Origin: Altererythrobacter epoxidivorans | GTDB taxonomy: Bacteria > Pseudomonadota > Alphaproteobacteria > Sphingomonadales > Sphingomonadaceae | DNA: 64,000 nt | Assembly: GCF_001281485.1 (NCBI RefSeq) | Contig: NZ_CP012669.1 | Location: forward strand, 620,001-684,000 | Direction: 5' to 3' | In this document: in pieces, positions 26,776 to 36,195 of the stretch | Layout: every line of letters begins with the position of its first letter | Numbering within the stretch: the stretch's first letter is position 1 | The notes under the pieces: model-generated | Database searches by the model: none | Told to the model about the DNA's origin: nothing | The model's input: only the letters and a program-made list of their open reading frames with translations | Position numbers and translations under genes: made by a program

Positions 26776-27525
26776 ATGGCTGGAGAAATACTCGATAACA
26801 AAGGGCGCGGTGATGTCAGCTGGAGCTGGCCGCCGATCCATCCCGAAGGTCGCAAATTCGGACTGATCACGGCAGCACTCAGCTTGCTGACGGCGTTCTT
26901 TGCGTGGGAGACGATCGCCTGGCCGCTCGCCTTCCTGACGCTGGGCGTGCTTGCCTTCTTCCGCGATCCCGAACGAGTGGTGCCGCAGTCAGACGACCTG
27001 ATCGTGTCGCCGGCGGATGGGCTCGTATCGCTCATCCAGGAGGTCGACCCGCCTGCCGAACTGACCGTCGACGATGGATCGGGTACTCGCGGCCTGCCTG
27101 AAGGCAAGGTGACACGTATCTCCATCTTCATGAGCGTGTTCGACGTGCACATCAATCGTGCGCCGATCGGCGGCACCGTTCAGCGCGTCGTCTATATGCC
27201 CGGCAAGTTCATGAACGCCGATCTCGACAAGGCGAGCGAAGAAAACGAACGCCAGCACATCCTGATCGAGCGGCCCGACGGCATGATGATCGGTTTCACC
27301 CAGATCGCGGGCCTTGTCGCGCGGCGTATCGTTCCCTTCGTGAAGCCTGGCGACCTGCTCGCAGTTGGCCAGAGGGTCGGATTGATTCGATTTGGTAGCC
27401 GCGTCGACGTCTATCTTCCCGCCGGTACCGATCCCAAGGTGCTGCTTGGCCAGAAGGTGATTGCGGGCGAAACGATGCTCGCGGAAGTCGGCACGCAGAA
27501 ACTGATCGAGGGCATCGCGCAGTGA
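26776..27525 (+). CDS. psd: Phosphatidylserine decarboxylase proenzyme, short (Psd-A) type
   Basis: 249 residues. It makes phosphatidylethanolamine from phosphatidylserine. Seen are two N-terminal membrane helices, [19 protein letters not shown] (conserved His), and [13 protein letters not shown], where the Gly-Ser bond is the self-cleavage site that yields the pyruvoyl group. GTGA overlap with pssA, which makes the substrate, confirms the pathway link. Confidence 0.96.
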   Translation: MAGEILDNKGRGDVSWSWPPIHPEGRKFGLITAALSLLTAFFAWETIAWPLAFLTLGVLAFFRDPERVVPQSDDLIVSPADGLVSLIQEVDPPAELTVDDGSGTRGLPEGKVTRISIFMSVFDVHINRAPIGGTVQRVVYMPGKFMNADLDKASEENERQHILIERPDGMMIGFTQIAGLVARRIVPFVKPGDLLAVGQRVGLIRFGSRVDVYLPAGTDPKVLLGQKVIAGETMLAEVGTQKLIEGIAQ

Positions 27526-28355
27526 GCCATGACCCGGACCTGCCACGCGTTGGGCCCAAGGCCGCAGAAGACGAAATTCCGGTAGGCAAGGGGACGCGCG
27601 GGCTGACGTTGCGCACCATGCTGCCCAACGCGATCACCGCAGCAGCGCTTTGTTCGGGCCTTACGGGGATCCGTTTCGCTGTCAGTGGCGAATGGCATTT
27701 CGCGGTTATTGCGATCATCCTTGCAGGCGTGCTCGATGGCATCGATGGCCGAATCGCACGCTTGCTGAAGGCCCAGTCGCGCTTCGGTGCGGAGCTCGAC
27801 AGTCTGGCAGATAACGTGTCGTTCGGGGTCGCGCCGGCGCTGATCCTGTTCATGTGGTCGCTGCAGGACTTTCCCCGGCTCGGATGGTTTGCCGCTCTCG
27901 CTTTCGCGGTGTGCATGGCCCTGCGGCTGGCGCGCTTCAATGCGCAAATCGATCTCGACGACCAGCCGCACAAGTCGGCTGGGTTCCTGACAGGTGTACC
28001 TGCGCCTGTTGGGGCGGGGCTGGCATTTCTTCCGGTCTATTTCTGGCTTGAGACGGGAATCGCAGAGTTCCGCAACCCGTTCTATCTTGCGATCTGGGTT
28101 GCGTTGATCGCGTTCCTGCTGATTTCGAACATTGCGACCCTAAGCTGGTCTTCGATCAGGCCGCGGCGCAATATCAGGCTCGAATTCCTTGCGCTCGTCG
28201 GCATCCTGTTCGGCGGCGGTTTGCTACTCGAACCTTGGTGGACGCTGATCGTGATTTGCCTCGGATATCTCGCGCTCGTTCCTGTGGGCCTGGTCCGTTA
28301 CGGACGGATCAGGCGGCAACGGCGCGAGGCAGCCTCGGCGCAGGGCGGCGCATAG
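27522..28355 (+). CDS. pssA: CDP-diacylglycerol--serine O-phosphatidyltransferase
   Basis: 277 residues with about 7-8 membrane helices. The CDP-alcohol phosphotransferase motif is complete: [11 protein letters not shown], then G and DSLAD. The enzyme joins CDP-diacylglycerol and serine to give phosphatidylserine, which Psd then decarboxylates. The GTG start overlaps the psd stop by 4 bases (GTGA). Its 3' end overlaps a small convergent membrane-protein gene. Confidence 0.95.
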   Translation: MSHDPDLPRVGPKAAEDEIPVGKGTRGLTLRTMLPNAITAAALCSGLTGIRFAVSGEWHFAVIAIILAGVLDGIDGRIARLLKAQSRFGAELDSLADNVSFGVAPALILFMWSLQDFPRLGWFAALAFAVCMALRLARFNAQIDLDDQPHKSAGFLTGVPAPVGAGLAFLPVYFWLETGIAEFRNPFYLAIWVALIAFLLISNIATLSWSSIRPRRNIRLEFLALVGILFGGGLLLEPWWTLIVICLGYLALVPVGLVRYGRIRRQRREAASAQGGA

Positions 28356-28545
28356 CGCTCCGCTGGATTGCCGCCGCAGGGCGCAGTTTAACGACATCGA
28401 CCGGACGCGGCGCCTGTTTGAAGGCGCGTTCTTCTACGCGCATTGCAATGACGACGTTGCGGGCACGGACCATAGTGTCCGCCAGCACGGCGATCACAGC
28501 CACGAGGGCGATGGCAAACAGGGCGATCGGCAGATAAGCAATCAT
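28309..28545 (-). CDS. Small single-helix membrane protein, hypothetical
   Basis: 78 residues from the ATG at 28545 (82 from a GTG at 28557). One strong N-terminal hydrophobic segment (MIAYLPIALFAIALVAVIAV) is followed by a basic, Arg/Pro/Ala-rich tail, suggesting an N-out membrane anchor with a cytoplasmic positively charged domain. The C-terminal part overlaps pssA by 47 bases on the other strand, so coding status needs comparison with relatives. No known family recognised. Confidence 0.5.
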   Translation of the reverse strand: MIAYLPIALFAIALVAVIAVLADTMVRARNVVIAMRVEERAFKQAPRPVDVVKLRPAAAIQRSAMRRPAPRLPRAVAA

Positions 28546-28557
28546 CGTCAGTCTCAC

Positions 28558-28892
28558 TTTCGGTCTGTCGGCAAGCCTGTTGACAAGCTGTGCATGACTA
28601 GGGGAAAACCCTGATTGACGCGGTCCGTTCCGTGTCTGATGGCAATGTTCTCTTTTTGTTCCGCCGTGTCAAGGCGAAAATGCGCCGTGGTGAATCCTGC
28701 GTGCGACGAATTGAGGCTGGATTTTTGCCGAATCCCTCGCTAAGGGCGCGCCTTCCGCACATGAAATGCCTCGATTCACGGGGCAGGAGATGGGCGGGAA
28801 ATCCACATGGAAGGCATACATACCGGTGCCGCAGCGGGGTCTCCGCAGTCGGTTCCAGTCTTCCAGAGGCATAACCGGAAAGGAAATTACCT
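28558..28892 (+). other. Intergenic leader region upstream of rpsB
   Basis: 335 bases without a convincing gene. It should hold the rpsB promoter: TTGACA at 28580-28585 and TTGACG at 28615-28620 are possible -35 boxes, but no good -10 stands at the right distance. A small AGGGGAAAACCCT hairpin lies at 28601. Short open frames here are arginine-rich and look like chance. rpsB leaders are autoregulated by S2 in many bacteria, but I cannot identify a conserved structure. Confidence 0.45.
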
Positions 28893-29642
28893 ATGGCGGC
28901 TCCTACCGTCACCATGCAGCAATTGATCGAGGCCGGCGCACACTTCGGCCACCAGACCCACCGCTGGAACCCGCGGATGAAGCCGTACATCTTCGGCGCC
29001 CGCAACGGTGTTCACATCATCGACCTGTCGCAGACCGTTCCGCTGTTCGCGCGCGCTCTCGACTTCGTTGAGCAGACCGTCCGCGCCGGCGGCAAGGTCC
29101 TGTTCGTCGGCACCAAGCGCCAGGCTCAGGAGCCGATCGCAGAAGCAGCTCGCGCTTCGGGCCAGCACTTCGTCAACCACCGCTGGCTGGGCGGCATGCT
29201 CACCAACTGGAAGACGATCTCGCAGTCGATCAAGCGTCTCAAGACCCTTGAAGAACAGCTTTCGGGCGAGACTTCGGGCCTCACCAAGAAGGAAGTCCTT
29301 CAGCTCACCCGCGAAAAGGACAAGCTGGAACTTTCGCTCGGCGGTATCCGCGACATGGGCGGCATCCCGGACGTGATGTTCGTGATCGACGCCAACAAGG
29401 AAGACCTCGCCATCAAGGAAGCGGCCGTTCTCGGCATTCCGGTGATCGCGGTTCTCGACACCAACGTCGATCCGACGGGCATTGCTTTCCCGGTTCCGGG
29501 TAACGACGACGCAGCTCGCGCCGTTCGCCTGTATTGCGACGCAATCAGCGAAGCGGCGACCTCGGGTCGCGGCGGCGCAGTTGCCGATTCCGGCGTCGAT
29601 GTCGGCGCGATGGAACAGCCGCCGGCTGAAGCGACTGCCTGA
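28893..29642 (+). CDS. rpsB: 30S ribosomal protein S2
   Basis: 249 residues. Clear S2 sequence: [59 protein letters not shown] and [18 protein letters not shown]2 binds the 30S subunit through S1 and 16S rRNA. A GGAAAGGAAA ribosome binding site precedes the ATG. It heads the usual rpsB-tsf-pyrH-frr order. Confidence 0.99.
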   Translation: MAAPTVTMQQLIEAGAHFGHQTHRWNPRMKPYIFGARNGVHIIDLSQTVPLFARALDFVEQTVRAGGKVLFVGTKRQAQEPIAEAARASGQHFVNHRWLGGMLTNWKTISQSIKRLKTLEEQLSGETSGLTKKEVLQLTREKDKLELSLGGIRDMGGIPDVMFVIDANKEDLAIKEAAVLGIPVIAVLDTNVDPTGIAFPVPGNDDAARAVRLYCDAISEAATSGRGGAVADSGVDVGAMEQPPAEATA

Positions 29643-29734
29643 CACGCCACACGGCTGTCACGAACACCCCCTAGTGCGCCGGGCGTCCCCACCAGGGCCC
29701 CGGTGCCCGAATACGATTTGAAAAGGAAAATCTC

Positions 29735-30661
29735 ATGGCTGCATTTACTGCCGCTGATGTGAAGGCCCTGCGCGAAAAGACCGGCGCGGGCATGATGGAC
29801 GCCAAGAAGGCTCTCGAAGAATCGAACGGCGACATCGAAGCTGCTGTCGACGCACTTCGCGCAAAGGGTCTTGCGACCGCGCAGAAGAAGTCGAGCCGCA
29901 CCGCTGCAGAAGGCCTCGTCGGCGTCGCCGTCGAAGGCACCAAGGGCGTTGCCGTCGAAGTAAACTCGGAAACCGACTTCGTTGCGAAGAACGACAAGTT
30001 CCAGGACTTCGTACGCAAGACGACCCAGGCGGCACTCTCGCTTTCGAGCGACGATGTCGACGCGCTGAAGTCGGCTGCATACCCTGACGGCGGCACTGTT
30101 GCCGACAAGCTGACCGACAACGTCGCGACCATCGGTGAAAACCAGCAGGTCCGCCGCGTGAAGAGCGTTTCGGTGTCGCAGGGCTCGATCGTTCCTTACG
30201 TGCACAACGCTGCTGCAGACGGCCTCGGCAAGATCGGCGTTCTCGTCGCTCTTGAAAGCGACCTGTCGGCAGACGTTCTCGAACCCTTCGGCAAGCAGCT
30301 GGCGATGCACATCGCTTCGATGTTCCCGCAGGCGCTGAACGCTGAAGGCCTCGATGCCGATGTGATCGAACGCGAACGTGCGATCGCACAGGAAAAGGCT
30401 GCCGAAAGCGGCAAGCCTGCCGAAGTCCAGGCCAAGATGGTCGACGGTGCGATCAAGAAGTTTGCCAAGGAGAACGCTCTCCTGTCGCAGATGTTCGTGA
30501 TGGACAACAAGACCAGCGTCGAAGACACGGTCGCCAAGTTCGGCAAGGACAATGGCGGTTCGGTCAAGCTGGTGGACTACGTCCGCTACCAGCTCGGCGA
30601 AGGCATCGAGAAGGAAGAAAGCGATTTCGCGGCCGAAGTGGCTGCTGCAGTCGCCGGCTGA
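29735..30661 (+). CDS. tsf: Elongation factor Ts
   Basis: 308 residues. The N-terminal UBA-like domain is followed by the conserved [18 protein letters not shown], and the EF-Tu-contacting core contains [11 protein letters not shown] and [13 protein letters not shown]-Ts recycles EF-Tu by exchanging GDP. It follows rpsB by 92 bases, AAAAGGAAAA before the ATG being the ribosome binding site. Confidence 0.99.
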   Translation: MAAFTAADVKALREKTGAGMMDAKKALEESNGDIEAAVDALRAKGLATAQKKSSRTAAEGLVGVAVEGTKGVAVEVNSETDFVAKNDKFQDFVRKTTQAALSLSSDDVDALKSAAYPDGGTVADKLTDNVATIGENQQVRRVKSVSVSQGSIVPYVHNAAADGLGKIGVLVALESDLSADVLEPFGKQLAMHIASMFPQALNAEGLDADVIERERAIAQEKAAESGKPAEVQAKMVDGAIKKFAKENALLSQMFVMDNKTSVEDTVAKFGKDNGGSVKLVDYVRYQLGEGIEKEESDFAAEVAAAVAG

Positions 30662-30693
30662 TCCAGCCCGATTGTCGGCGCCTCGCGCCGCTC

Positions 30694-30731
30694 GAACAGC
30701 CGCTCGTCCCTGCCGGGGCGGGCGGTTGTTC
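30694..30731 (+). terminator. Hairpin downstream of tsf
   Basis: GAACAGCCGC and GCGGTTGTTC pair over 10 bp with one G-U, around an 18-base loop that can fold further (CCC/GGG). No long T run follows, so intrinsic termination is uncertain. It probably ends or attenuates the rpsB-tsf transcript. Confidence 0.45.
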
Positions 30732-31023
30732 CGTTTCGGGGATGAAAAAATCTTTCAGAACCGGGCAAGTTTTTAACAAAGTTAATTGTCGCATTCCTGC
30801 ACGCTGCCAGAGTGCCGCCCGTCGCTCTCGTCCACCGCGAGGGTTCCGGCCTTTTCGGGTCGCTTTTGAAGACGCTCGGGACCTCCCCTCCCACCAGGGG
30901 AAGCGACACCTAATTCTCATCTGCCGGACGTTCATGCTGCCGACGATATCGTTAGGCTTTGCCACTCGCCGCAATCGCAGCTAAGCAGCGCCGCACCCCC
31001 TCCCGCTGGAACAGGTTTTCACC
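30732..31023 (+). other. Non-coding region before pyrH
   Basis: 292 bases between the tsf hairpin and pyrH. An AT-rich patch at 30765-30788 contains TTAAC-AAA-GTTAA (30773-30785). A promoter for the pyrH-frr-uppS series is expected here, but I see no clean -35/-10 pair. The short open frame at 30742-30984 is rich in Arg and looks like chance. Confidence 0.4.
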
Positions 31024-31746
31024 ATGCCCCTGAAAGACAAGAAGCGCATTCTCCTGAAACTCTCGGGCGAGGTGCTGATGGGGGAGCAGGAATACGGGAT
31101 CGACCCCGCCTATGTTGCGCGTCTCGCCGAAGAGGTGAAGGCGGCAAAGGACGCAGGCTACGAGATTTGCCTGGTGATCGGCGGGGGCAACATCTTCCGC
31201 GGCGTGGCAGGCGCGGCGCGCGGTCTTGACCGTACCACTGGCGATTACATGGGGATGCTGGCAACCGTCATGAACGCGCTGGCCATGCAGAACGCGCTCG
31301 AACAGCTCGGCGTCCAGACCCGCGTCCAGTCGGCGATCCCGATGGCTTCAGTATGCGAGCCCTATATTCGCCGCCGTGCCGAACGGCACCTGCAGAAGGG
31401 ACGCATCGTCATTTTCGCAGCCGGGACCGGCAACCCGTTCTTTACGACCGACACCGGCGCTGCGCTTCGTGCGGCGGAAATGAACTGCGATGCCTTGCTC
31501 AAGGGAACCAGCGTCGACGGGATCTATAGCGCGGATCCCAAGACCGATCCCAATGCGACGCGTTTTGAAACAATTACTTACGACAAGGTTCTGTCGGATA
31601 ATCTCAAGGTCATGGATGCGGCAGCCGTCGCCCTTTGCCGAGAGAACCACATTCCGATAGTTGTCTTCTCGATCCGCGAAAAAGGAAACGTCGCCCGCGT
31701 ACTCGATGGCAGCGGCGTCCAGACGATTGTACAAGAGGAAGCCTGA
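31024..31746 (+). CDS. pyrH: UMP kinase
   Basis: 240 residues. The amino-acid-kinase fold is shown by [39 protein letters not shown] and [15 protein letters not shown]. It phosphorylates UMP to UDP in pyrimidine nucleotide synthesis. frr follows after 3 bases. Confidence 0.98.
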   Translation: MPLKDKKRILLKLSGEVLMGEQEYGIDPAYVARLAEEVKAAKDAGYEICLVIGGGNIFRGVAGAARGLDRTTGDYMGMLATVMNALAMQNALEQLGVQTRVQSAIPMASVCEPYIRRRAERHLQKGRIVIFAAGTGNPFFTTDTGAALRAAEMNCDALLKGTSVDGIYSADPKTDPNATRFETITYDKVLSDNLKVMDAAAVALCRENHIPIVVFSIREKGNVARVLDGSGVQTIVQEEA

Positions 31747-31749
31747 TCG

Positions 31750-32307
31750 ATGGCACAGTATGACAAGTCCGATATCGAGCGCCGCATGAACGGCGCGGTC
31801 GAAGCTCTCAAGAGCGACCTTGGAGGCCTGCGGACGGGCCGCGCGAACACCAGCCTGCTCGATCCGGTGGTGTGCGAAGTTTACGGCGCGATGATGCCGC
31901 TCAACCAGGTGGCGACCGTTTCGGCGCCCGAGCCGCGCATGCTGAGCGTGCAGGTGTGGGACAAGGCAAACATGATCGCGGTAGAGAAAGGGATTGCGCA
32001 CGCAAACCTGGGCCTCAACCCGATGATCGACGGGCAGAACATCCGCCTCCCGATCCCCGACCTGACCGAAGAACGCCGCAAGGAACTGGCGAAGCTCGCC
32101 GGGCAGTATGCTGAAAAGGCAAAGATCGCGATCCGCAACGTGCGCCGCGACGGCATGGAAGCGCTCAAGACCGACGAGAAGAAGAAGGAAATCTCCGAAG
32201 ACGATCGCAAGCGCAGCGAAGAAGAGGTCCAGAAGCTGACCGATAAATACGTCGCGCTGACCGACGAAGCCGCCGCGAAGAAGGAACAGGAAATCCTGAC
32301 CCAGTGA
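31750..32307 (+). CDS. frr: Ribosome recycling factor
   Basis: 185 residues, exact family length. Key stretches are [47 protein letters not shown] and a C-terminal helix with [14 protein letters not shown] splits post-termination ribosomes with EF-G. It is 3 bases after pyrH and 25 before uppS. Confidence 0.99.
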   Translation: MAQYDKSDIERRMNGAVEALKSDLGGLRTGRANTSLLDPVVCEVYGAMMPLNQVATVSAPEPRMLSVQVWDKANMIAVEKGIAHANLGLNPMIDGQNIRLPIPDLTEERRKELAKLAGQYAEKAKIAIRNVRRDGMEALKTDEKKKEISEDDRKRSEEEVQKLTDKYVALTDEAAAKKEQEILTQ

Positions 32308-32332
32308 GGTCGGAGTAGGCCGGAGAGGGCTG

Positions 32333-33016
32333 ATGGGGGCGGAGCCCAACCGAGCAAGGCATGTCGCCATCATCATGGATGGCAACGGACGCTGGGCCAA
32401 GAAACGCGCCCTCCCGCGTGCCATGGGGCACAAGCGCGGCGTAGAGGCCGTGCGCAAGCTGGTTCGCAGCGTGGAAGAGATGGGCCTCGATTGCCTGACG
32501 CTCTACGCATTCTCCTCCGAAAACTGGAAGCGGCCCGAAGAAGAGGTCGACGACCTGATGAACCTGATGCGCAAGTTCATCAAATCGGATCTGCCTGAAT
32601 TCATCGCCAACGACGTCCGGCTCAAGATCATCGGCGACTGGCAGGGGCTGGCCCCCGATATCGTCGCCATGCTCGAAGATGCACTGGAACAGACCAGTGG
32701 CGGCTCGCACACCCTGGCAGTGGCGCTCAATTACGGATCGCAGCAGGAAATCGCGCGGGCCGCAGCAAAGGCTGCGGCGATCGGCGAAGTGAACGAACGC
32801 ACAATCGCGGCCCACCTCGACACCAATGACATGCCTCCGCTTGACCTGCTGATCCGGACAAGCGGAGAGGTTCGCCTGTCCAATTTCCTGCTGTGGCAGG
32901 CGGCCTATGCGGAGATGCTTTTCGTCGACACGCTGTGGCCGGACTTCACGCCGGACCACCTGCGGCAGGCGCTGGACGATTTCGCCAATAGGGAGCGACG
33001 TTATGGCGGACGGTGA
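32333..33016 (+). CDS. uppS: Undecaprenyl diphosphate synthase (cis-isoprenyl transferase)
   Basis: 227 residues. The catalytic motif IIMDGNGRWAKKR with the following GHKRG, then LTLYAFSSENWKRP and LLIRTSGEVRLSNFLLWQ, is diagnostic. The product carries peptidoglycan and polysaccharide precursors across the membrane. GGAGAGGG precedes the ATG. Its end overlaps cdsA by 14 bases. Confidence 0.98.
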   Translation: MGAEPNRARHVAIIMDGNGRWAKKRALPRAMGHKRGVEAVRKLVRSVEEMGLDCLTLYAFSSENWKRPEEEVDDLMNLMRKFIKSDLPEFIANDVRLKIIGDWQGLAPDIVAMLEDALEQTSGGSHTLAVALNYGSQQEIARAAAKAAAIGEVNERTIAAHLDTNDMPPLDLLIRTSGEVRLSNFLLWQAAYAEMLFVDTLWPDFTPDHLRQALDDFANRERRYGGR

Positions 33017-33740
33017 ACCTAAATCGAAAAACGCCGACCTGCCGGTCCGCTTCGTTTCCGCCATCGTAATGATCGCCATTGCGGGCGTCGCATTCTGGCT
33101 CGGCGGATGGTGGTGGGCGTCGTTCGTGGCGATCGTCGCCGGCGGCGTCATGTCCGAATGGCATCGCTTGTCCTCGGCAATTGCTCAATCGCTTGCCGGC
33201 AAGGCCGTATGGCTCGTCGCGGGCCTCGCCTATCTCATGCTTGCCAGCCTCACCCTCGTTATCCTGAGGTGGGACGGCACCGGATACTGGCTGTTCGCGC
33301 TTGTCCTGTCGGTAATCGGTGTCGATGTCGGCGCATACTTCATGGGGAGGGCCATCGGCGGACCCAAGATTGCCCCGAAGATCAGCCCGTCAAAAACTTG
33401 GGCGGGCTTGTTTGGAGGCGTACTCGGCGCTTTCGTCGCCCTGCTGGGGGCTGAAACGGTTTCGACAGTCCTCATCATGCAGCAGCACGGCGCCAGTGGC
33501 AGCGAATGGGCCTGGCGCACGATCGAAGGCAATTGGCTTTGGACTCTCGCAGCAGGTGCAGTCATCGCCGTCGTTGCCCAGGCTGGCGATTTCTTCGAGA
33601 GCTGGATGAAGCGGCGTGCAGGGGTGAAGGATAGCTCGAACCTCATTCCCGGCCACGGCGGATTATTCGATCGCACCGACGGCCTGATCGCCGTCTCAGC
33701 CCTGTTCGCGATTATCCAGCTGGTTGGCGGGGTGTTGTGA
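33003..33740 (+). CDS. cdsA: Phosphatidate cytidylyltransferase
   Basis: 245 residues with about 6-7 membrane helices. The C-terminal CdsA signature is present: AQAGDFFESWMKRRAGVKDS then NLIPGHGGLFDRTDG. It makes CDP-diacylglycerol, the substrate of PssA and PgsA in this window. I used the ATG at 33003 within the end of uppS; the upstream open frame is only the uppS shadow. Confidence 0.97.
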   Translation: MADGEPKSKNADLPVRFVSAIVMIAIAGVAFWLGGWWWASFVAIVAGGVMSEWHRLSSAIAQSLAGKAVWLVAGLAYLMLASLTLVILRWDGTGYWLFALVLSVIGVDVGAYFMGRAIGGPKIAPKISPSKTWAGLFGGVLGAFVALLGAETVSTVLIMQQHGASGSEWAWRTIEGNWLWTLAAGAVIAVVAQAGDFFESWMKRRAGVKDSSNLIPGHGGLFDRTDGLIAVSALFAIIQLVGGVL

Positions 33741-34891
33741 CCCGCTCAATTTCCATCCTTGGCGCGACAGGTTCGGTGGGTGAGCAGACTCTCGACCTGA
33801 TCCGGCGCAACCGTAACGAGTGGCAGGTCGAGGCACTCACCGCGAATTGCTCGGTTGCCAAGCTGGCCCAGATGGCACGTGAATTCGGCGCGAAGCTGGC
33901 TGTCGTGGGTGACGAGGCTTGCCTGCCCGAATTGCGCGAAGCGCTGGCCGGATCTGGCATCGAAGCCGCCGGTGGCCGTGCGGCGCTGTGCGAGGCGGCA
34001 TCTCGCCCGGTCGACATCACCGTTGCCGCTATCGTCGGCTGTGCCGGGTTGGGCCCGGTGATGGCCGCGATCGAACGGGGCGGCACTGTCGCGCTCGCCA
34101 ACAAGGAGGCGCTGGTTTCGGCTGGCGAAGTCATGACCGCGGCTGTCGCCCGTCATGGTGCGACGCTGCTTCCGGTCGACAGCGAGCATAATGCGATCTT
34201 CCAGTGCCTGCAGGGGCACAGGCTGTCCGATGTTGCGAGGATCACGCTGACTGCCAGTGGCGGACCGTTCCGCACATGGACACAGGCGCAGCTCGATGCG
34301 GCGACGCCAGAGCAGGCGGTGGCGCATCCCAACTGGGACATGGGTGCAAAGATCAGCGTCGATTCTGCGACGATGATGAACAAGGGCCTCGAATATATCG
34401 AAGCCCATCACCTCTTTCCCGTCGGTCTCGACCGGTTGAAGATCGTCGTCCACCCGCAAAGCGTGATCCATTCGATGGTCGAATATCGCGACCGTTCGAC
34501 GCTGGCGCAGCTGGGTCCGTCCGACATGCGCGTGCCCATCGCATCCTGTCTCGCCTGGCCGGCGCGCATGGATACGCCGATGGAAACGCTCGACCTGCCG
34601 GCGATTGGCGAACTGAGTTTCTTCGCCCCTGACGAGGATCGCTTCCCGGCGACCCGCCTGGCGCGCGAAGCGATCGAGGCGGGCGGCGCGGCGCCGGCCA
34701 TTCTCAACGCTGCCAACGAGATAGCCGTATCGGCATTTCTCGGCGGTCAGATTTCGTTCACCCGTATTGCTGCATTGGTGGAGGACACGGTTAGCCGCTA
34801 TACGGCGGCTGCACCGGGCACGCTTGCGGAGGTTCTCGAGATCGACCGCGAGGCACGCGTCCGGGCCGAGGCAATGTTGGAGAACGCTTAA
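33737..34891 (+). CDS. dxr: 1-deoxy-D-xylulose 5-phosphate reductoisomerase
   Basis: 384 residues. ILGATGSVGEQTLDLIRRN binds NADPH; ALANKEALVSAG and LPVDSEHNAIFQ carry the metal and substrate ligands; GAKISVDSATMMNKGLE and ASCLAWPARM follow. Second step of the MEP isoprenoid pathway, feeding UppS and the quinone side chain. GTG start overlapping the cdsA stop (GTGA). Confidence 0.98.
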   Translation: MTRSISILGATGSVGEQTLDLIRRNRNEWQVEALTANCSVAKLAQMAREFGAKLAVVGDEACLPELREALAGSGIEAAGGRAALCEAASRPVDITVAAIVGCAGLGPVMAAIERGGTVALANKEALVSAGEVMTAAVARHGATLLPVDSEHNAIFQCLQGHRLSDVARITLTASGGPFRTWTQAQLDAATPEQAVAHPNWDMGAKISVDSATMMNKGLEYIEAHHLFPVGLDRLKIVVHPQSVIHSMVEYRDRSTLAQLGPSDMRVPIASCLAWPARMDTPMETLDLPAIGELSFFAPDEDRFPATRLAREAIEAGGAAPAILNAANEIAVSAFLGGQISFTRIAALVEDTVSRYTAAAPGTLAEVLEIDREARVRAEAMLENA

Positions 34892-34892
34892 C

Positions 34893-36026
34893 TTGTTGGA
34901 ATCGCCTCCTTTCTGGATGTACGTCATAGGCTTCCTGCTGGTGCTCGGTCCGCTGGTGACCCTGCACGAGCTCGGCCATTACCTCGTCGGCCGCTGGTTC
35001 GGCGTCGGGGCAGAGGCGTTTTCGATCGGTTTCGGCAGGGAACTGATCGGATGGACTGACAAGCGCGGCACGCGCTGGAAGATCGCAGCCATTCCGCTCG
35101 GCGGATACGTCCAGTTCAAGGGCGACATGAACCCGGCGAGCATCCCCGACGCAGAAGCTATTGAGAACGCGTCTCCGGAAGAACGCGAGGGCAGTTTCCA
35201 TCACGCAAGCCTGTGGAAGCGCGCGCTGATCGTATTCGCAGGTCCGGCGACGAACATCATCGTCACCATCGCCATTTTTGCGGCATTCTTTACCGCCATG
35301 GGGCGCCCGGTGGCGCTCGATCCGGCCGAAACGACCGTCGTCAATCGCTTCGCCGACGTGTCGGTCGCGCGCGATGCCGGTATCGAGGAAGGCGACCGTA
35401 TCCTTGCCATCGATGGCGAGAAGGTCGCGACATTCCAGGACATCACCGACAAGGTGATGCTCTATCCCAACAAGCGTATTTCGATCGATCTGGAGCGCGA
35501 CGGGAACGCTCTCACCGTGCCGGTGACGATTGGTGAAGCGGTCGAAAGCGACCGGTTCGGCAACGAGATGCGGATGGGGCGCCTCGGCATCTACTCGCAG
35601 GAGTTCAAGTTCGAAACCGTCGGGCCGATTGTAGCGGTGGGGCTGGCTGCCGAACACAGCGTCGACCTGGTGCGCATGATGGTGACCGGCATCGTCCAGA
35701 TCGTGACGGGCGATCGCTCGCTCCAGGAAATGGGCGGACCGATCAAGATCGCGAAATATTCCGGCGAGCAGCTCAGCCTCGGGCCATTGCCCTTCATAAA
35801 CTTCATAGCGCTGATCTCGCTTAACTTGGCATTCATCAACCTCTTGCCAATCCCGGCGCTCGACGGCGGGCACCTGGCATTTTACGCGGCTGAGGCTGTC
35901 CGTAAGAAGCCGGTCAGCCCACGCGGCATGGAATGGGCGTATCGCACCGGCGTCGCTCTCGTTTTGATGTTGATGGTCGTCGTGACGGTGAATGACCTCG
36001 TTACCCTCCCGATTTTCGGGAGTTAA
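34893..36026 (+). CDS. rseP: RIP site-2 metalloprotease RseP
   Basis: 377 residues. The zinc motif HELGHYLVGRWFGV lies in the first membrane helix, a PDZ domain (DAGIEEGDRILAIDGEKV) sits in the middle, and the second metal motif NLLPIPALDGGH is near the end. Cuts membrane-bound anti-sigma factors in envelope stress. There is no ATG near the natural N-terminus, so a TTG at 34893 (or 34896) just after the dxr stop is chosen; GGAG at 34879 supports it. Confidence 0.95.
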   Translation: MLESPPFWMYVIGFLLVLGPLVTLHELGHYLVGRWFGVGAEAFSIGFGRELIGWTDKRGTRWKIAAIPLGGYVQFKGDMNPASIPDAEAIENASPEEREGSFHHASLWKRALIVFAGPATNIIVTIAIFAAFFTAMGRPVALDPAETTVVNRFADVSVARDAGIEEGDRILAIDGEKVATFQDITDKVMLYPNKRISIDLERDGNALTVPVTIGEAVESDRFGNEMRMGRLGIYSQEFKFETVGPIVAVGLAAEHSVDLVRMMVTGIVQIVTGDRSLQEMGGPIKIAKYSGEQLSLGPLPFINFIALISLNLAFINLLPIPALDGGHLAFYAAEAVRKKPVSPRGMEWAYRTGVALVLMLMVVVTVNDLVTLPIFGS

Positions 36027-36195
36027 CCGGGGAAAGGAGCCATCGGGTCGGCGATTGGTGGGTCACACCGCTTGATTGCCTTCTCTCCATCGGGCAATGG
36101 CGGCGGATACGCCGGGAAATGCTCGATGTCTCGGCAAGTGATGTCGCGATGCGCGTCACGGTCATGGTGTAGAGTTAGACGGGACAAGGCCGAAT

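Noticed and set aside
28632-28874. An 80-residue open frame before rpsB
   Set aside because: Arg-rich composition, no ribosome binding site and no family; more likely the 5' leader of rpsB.
30773-30785. TTAA-N5-TTAA resembling a CtrA box
   Set aside because: The CtrA site needs TTAA-N7-TTAA; the spacing here is five.
30742-30984. An 80-residue open frame between tsf and pyrH
   Set aside because: Arg/Pro-rich with no good start signal; looks like chance in a non-coding gap.
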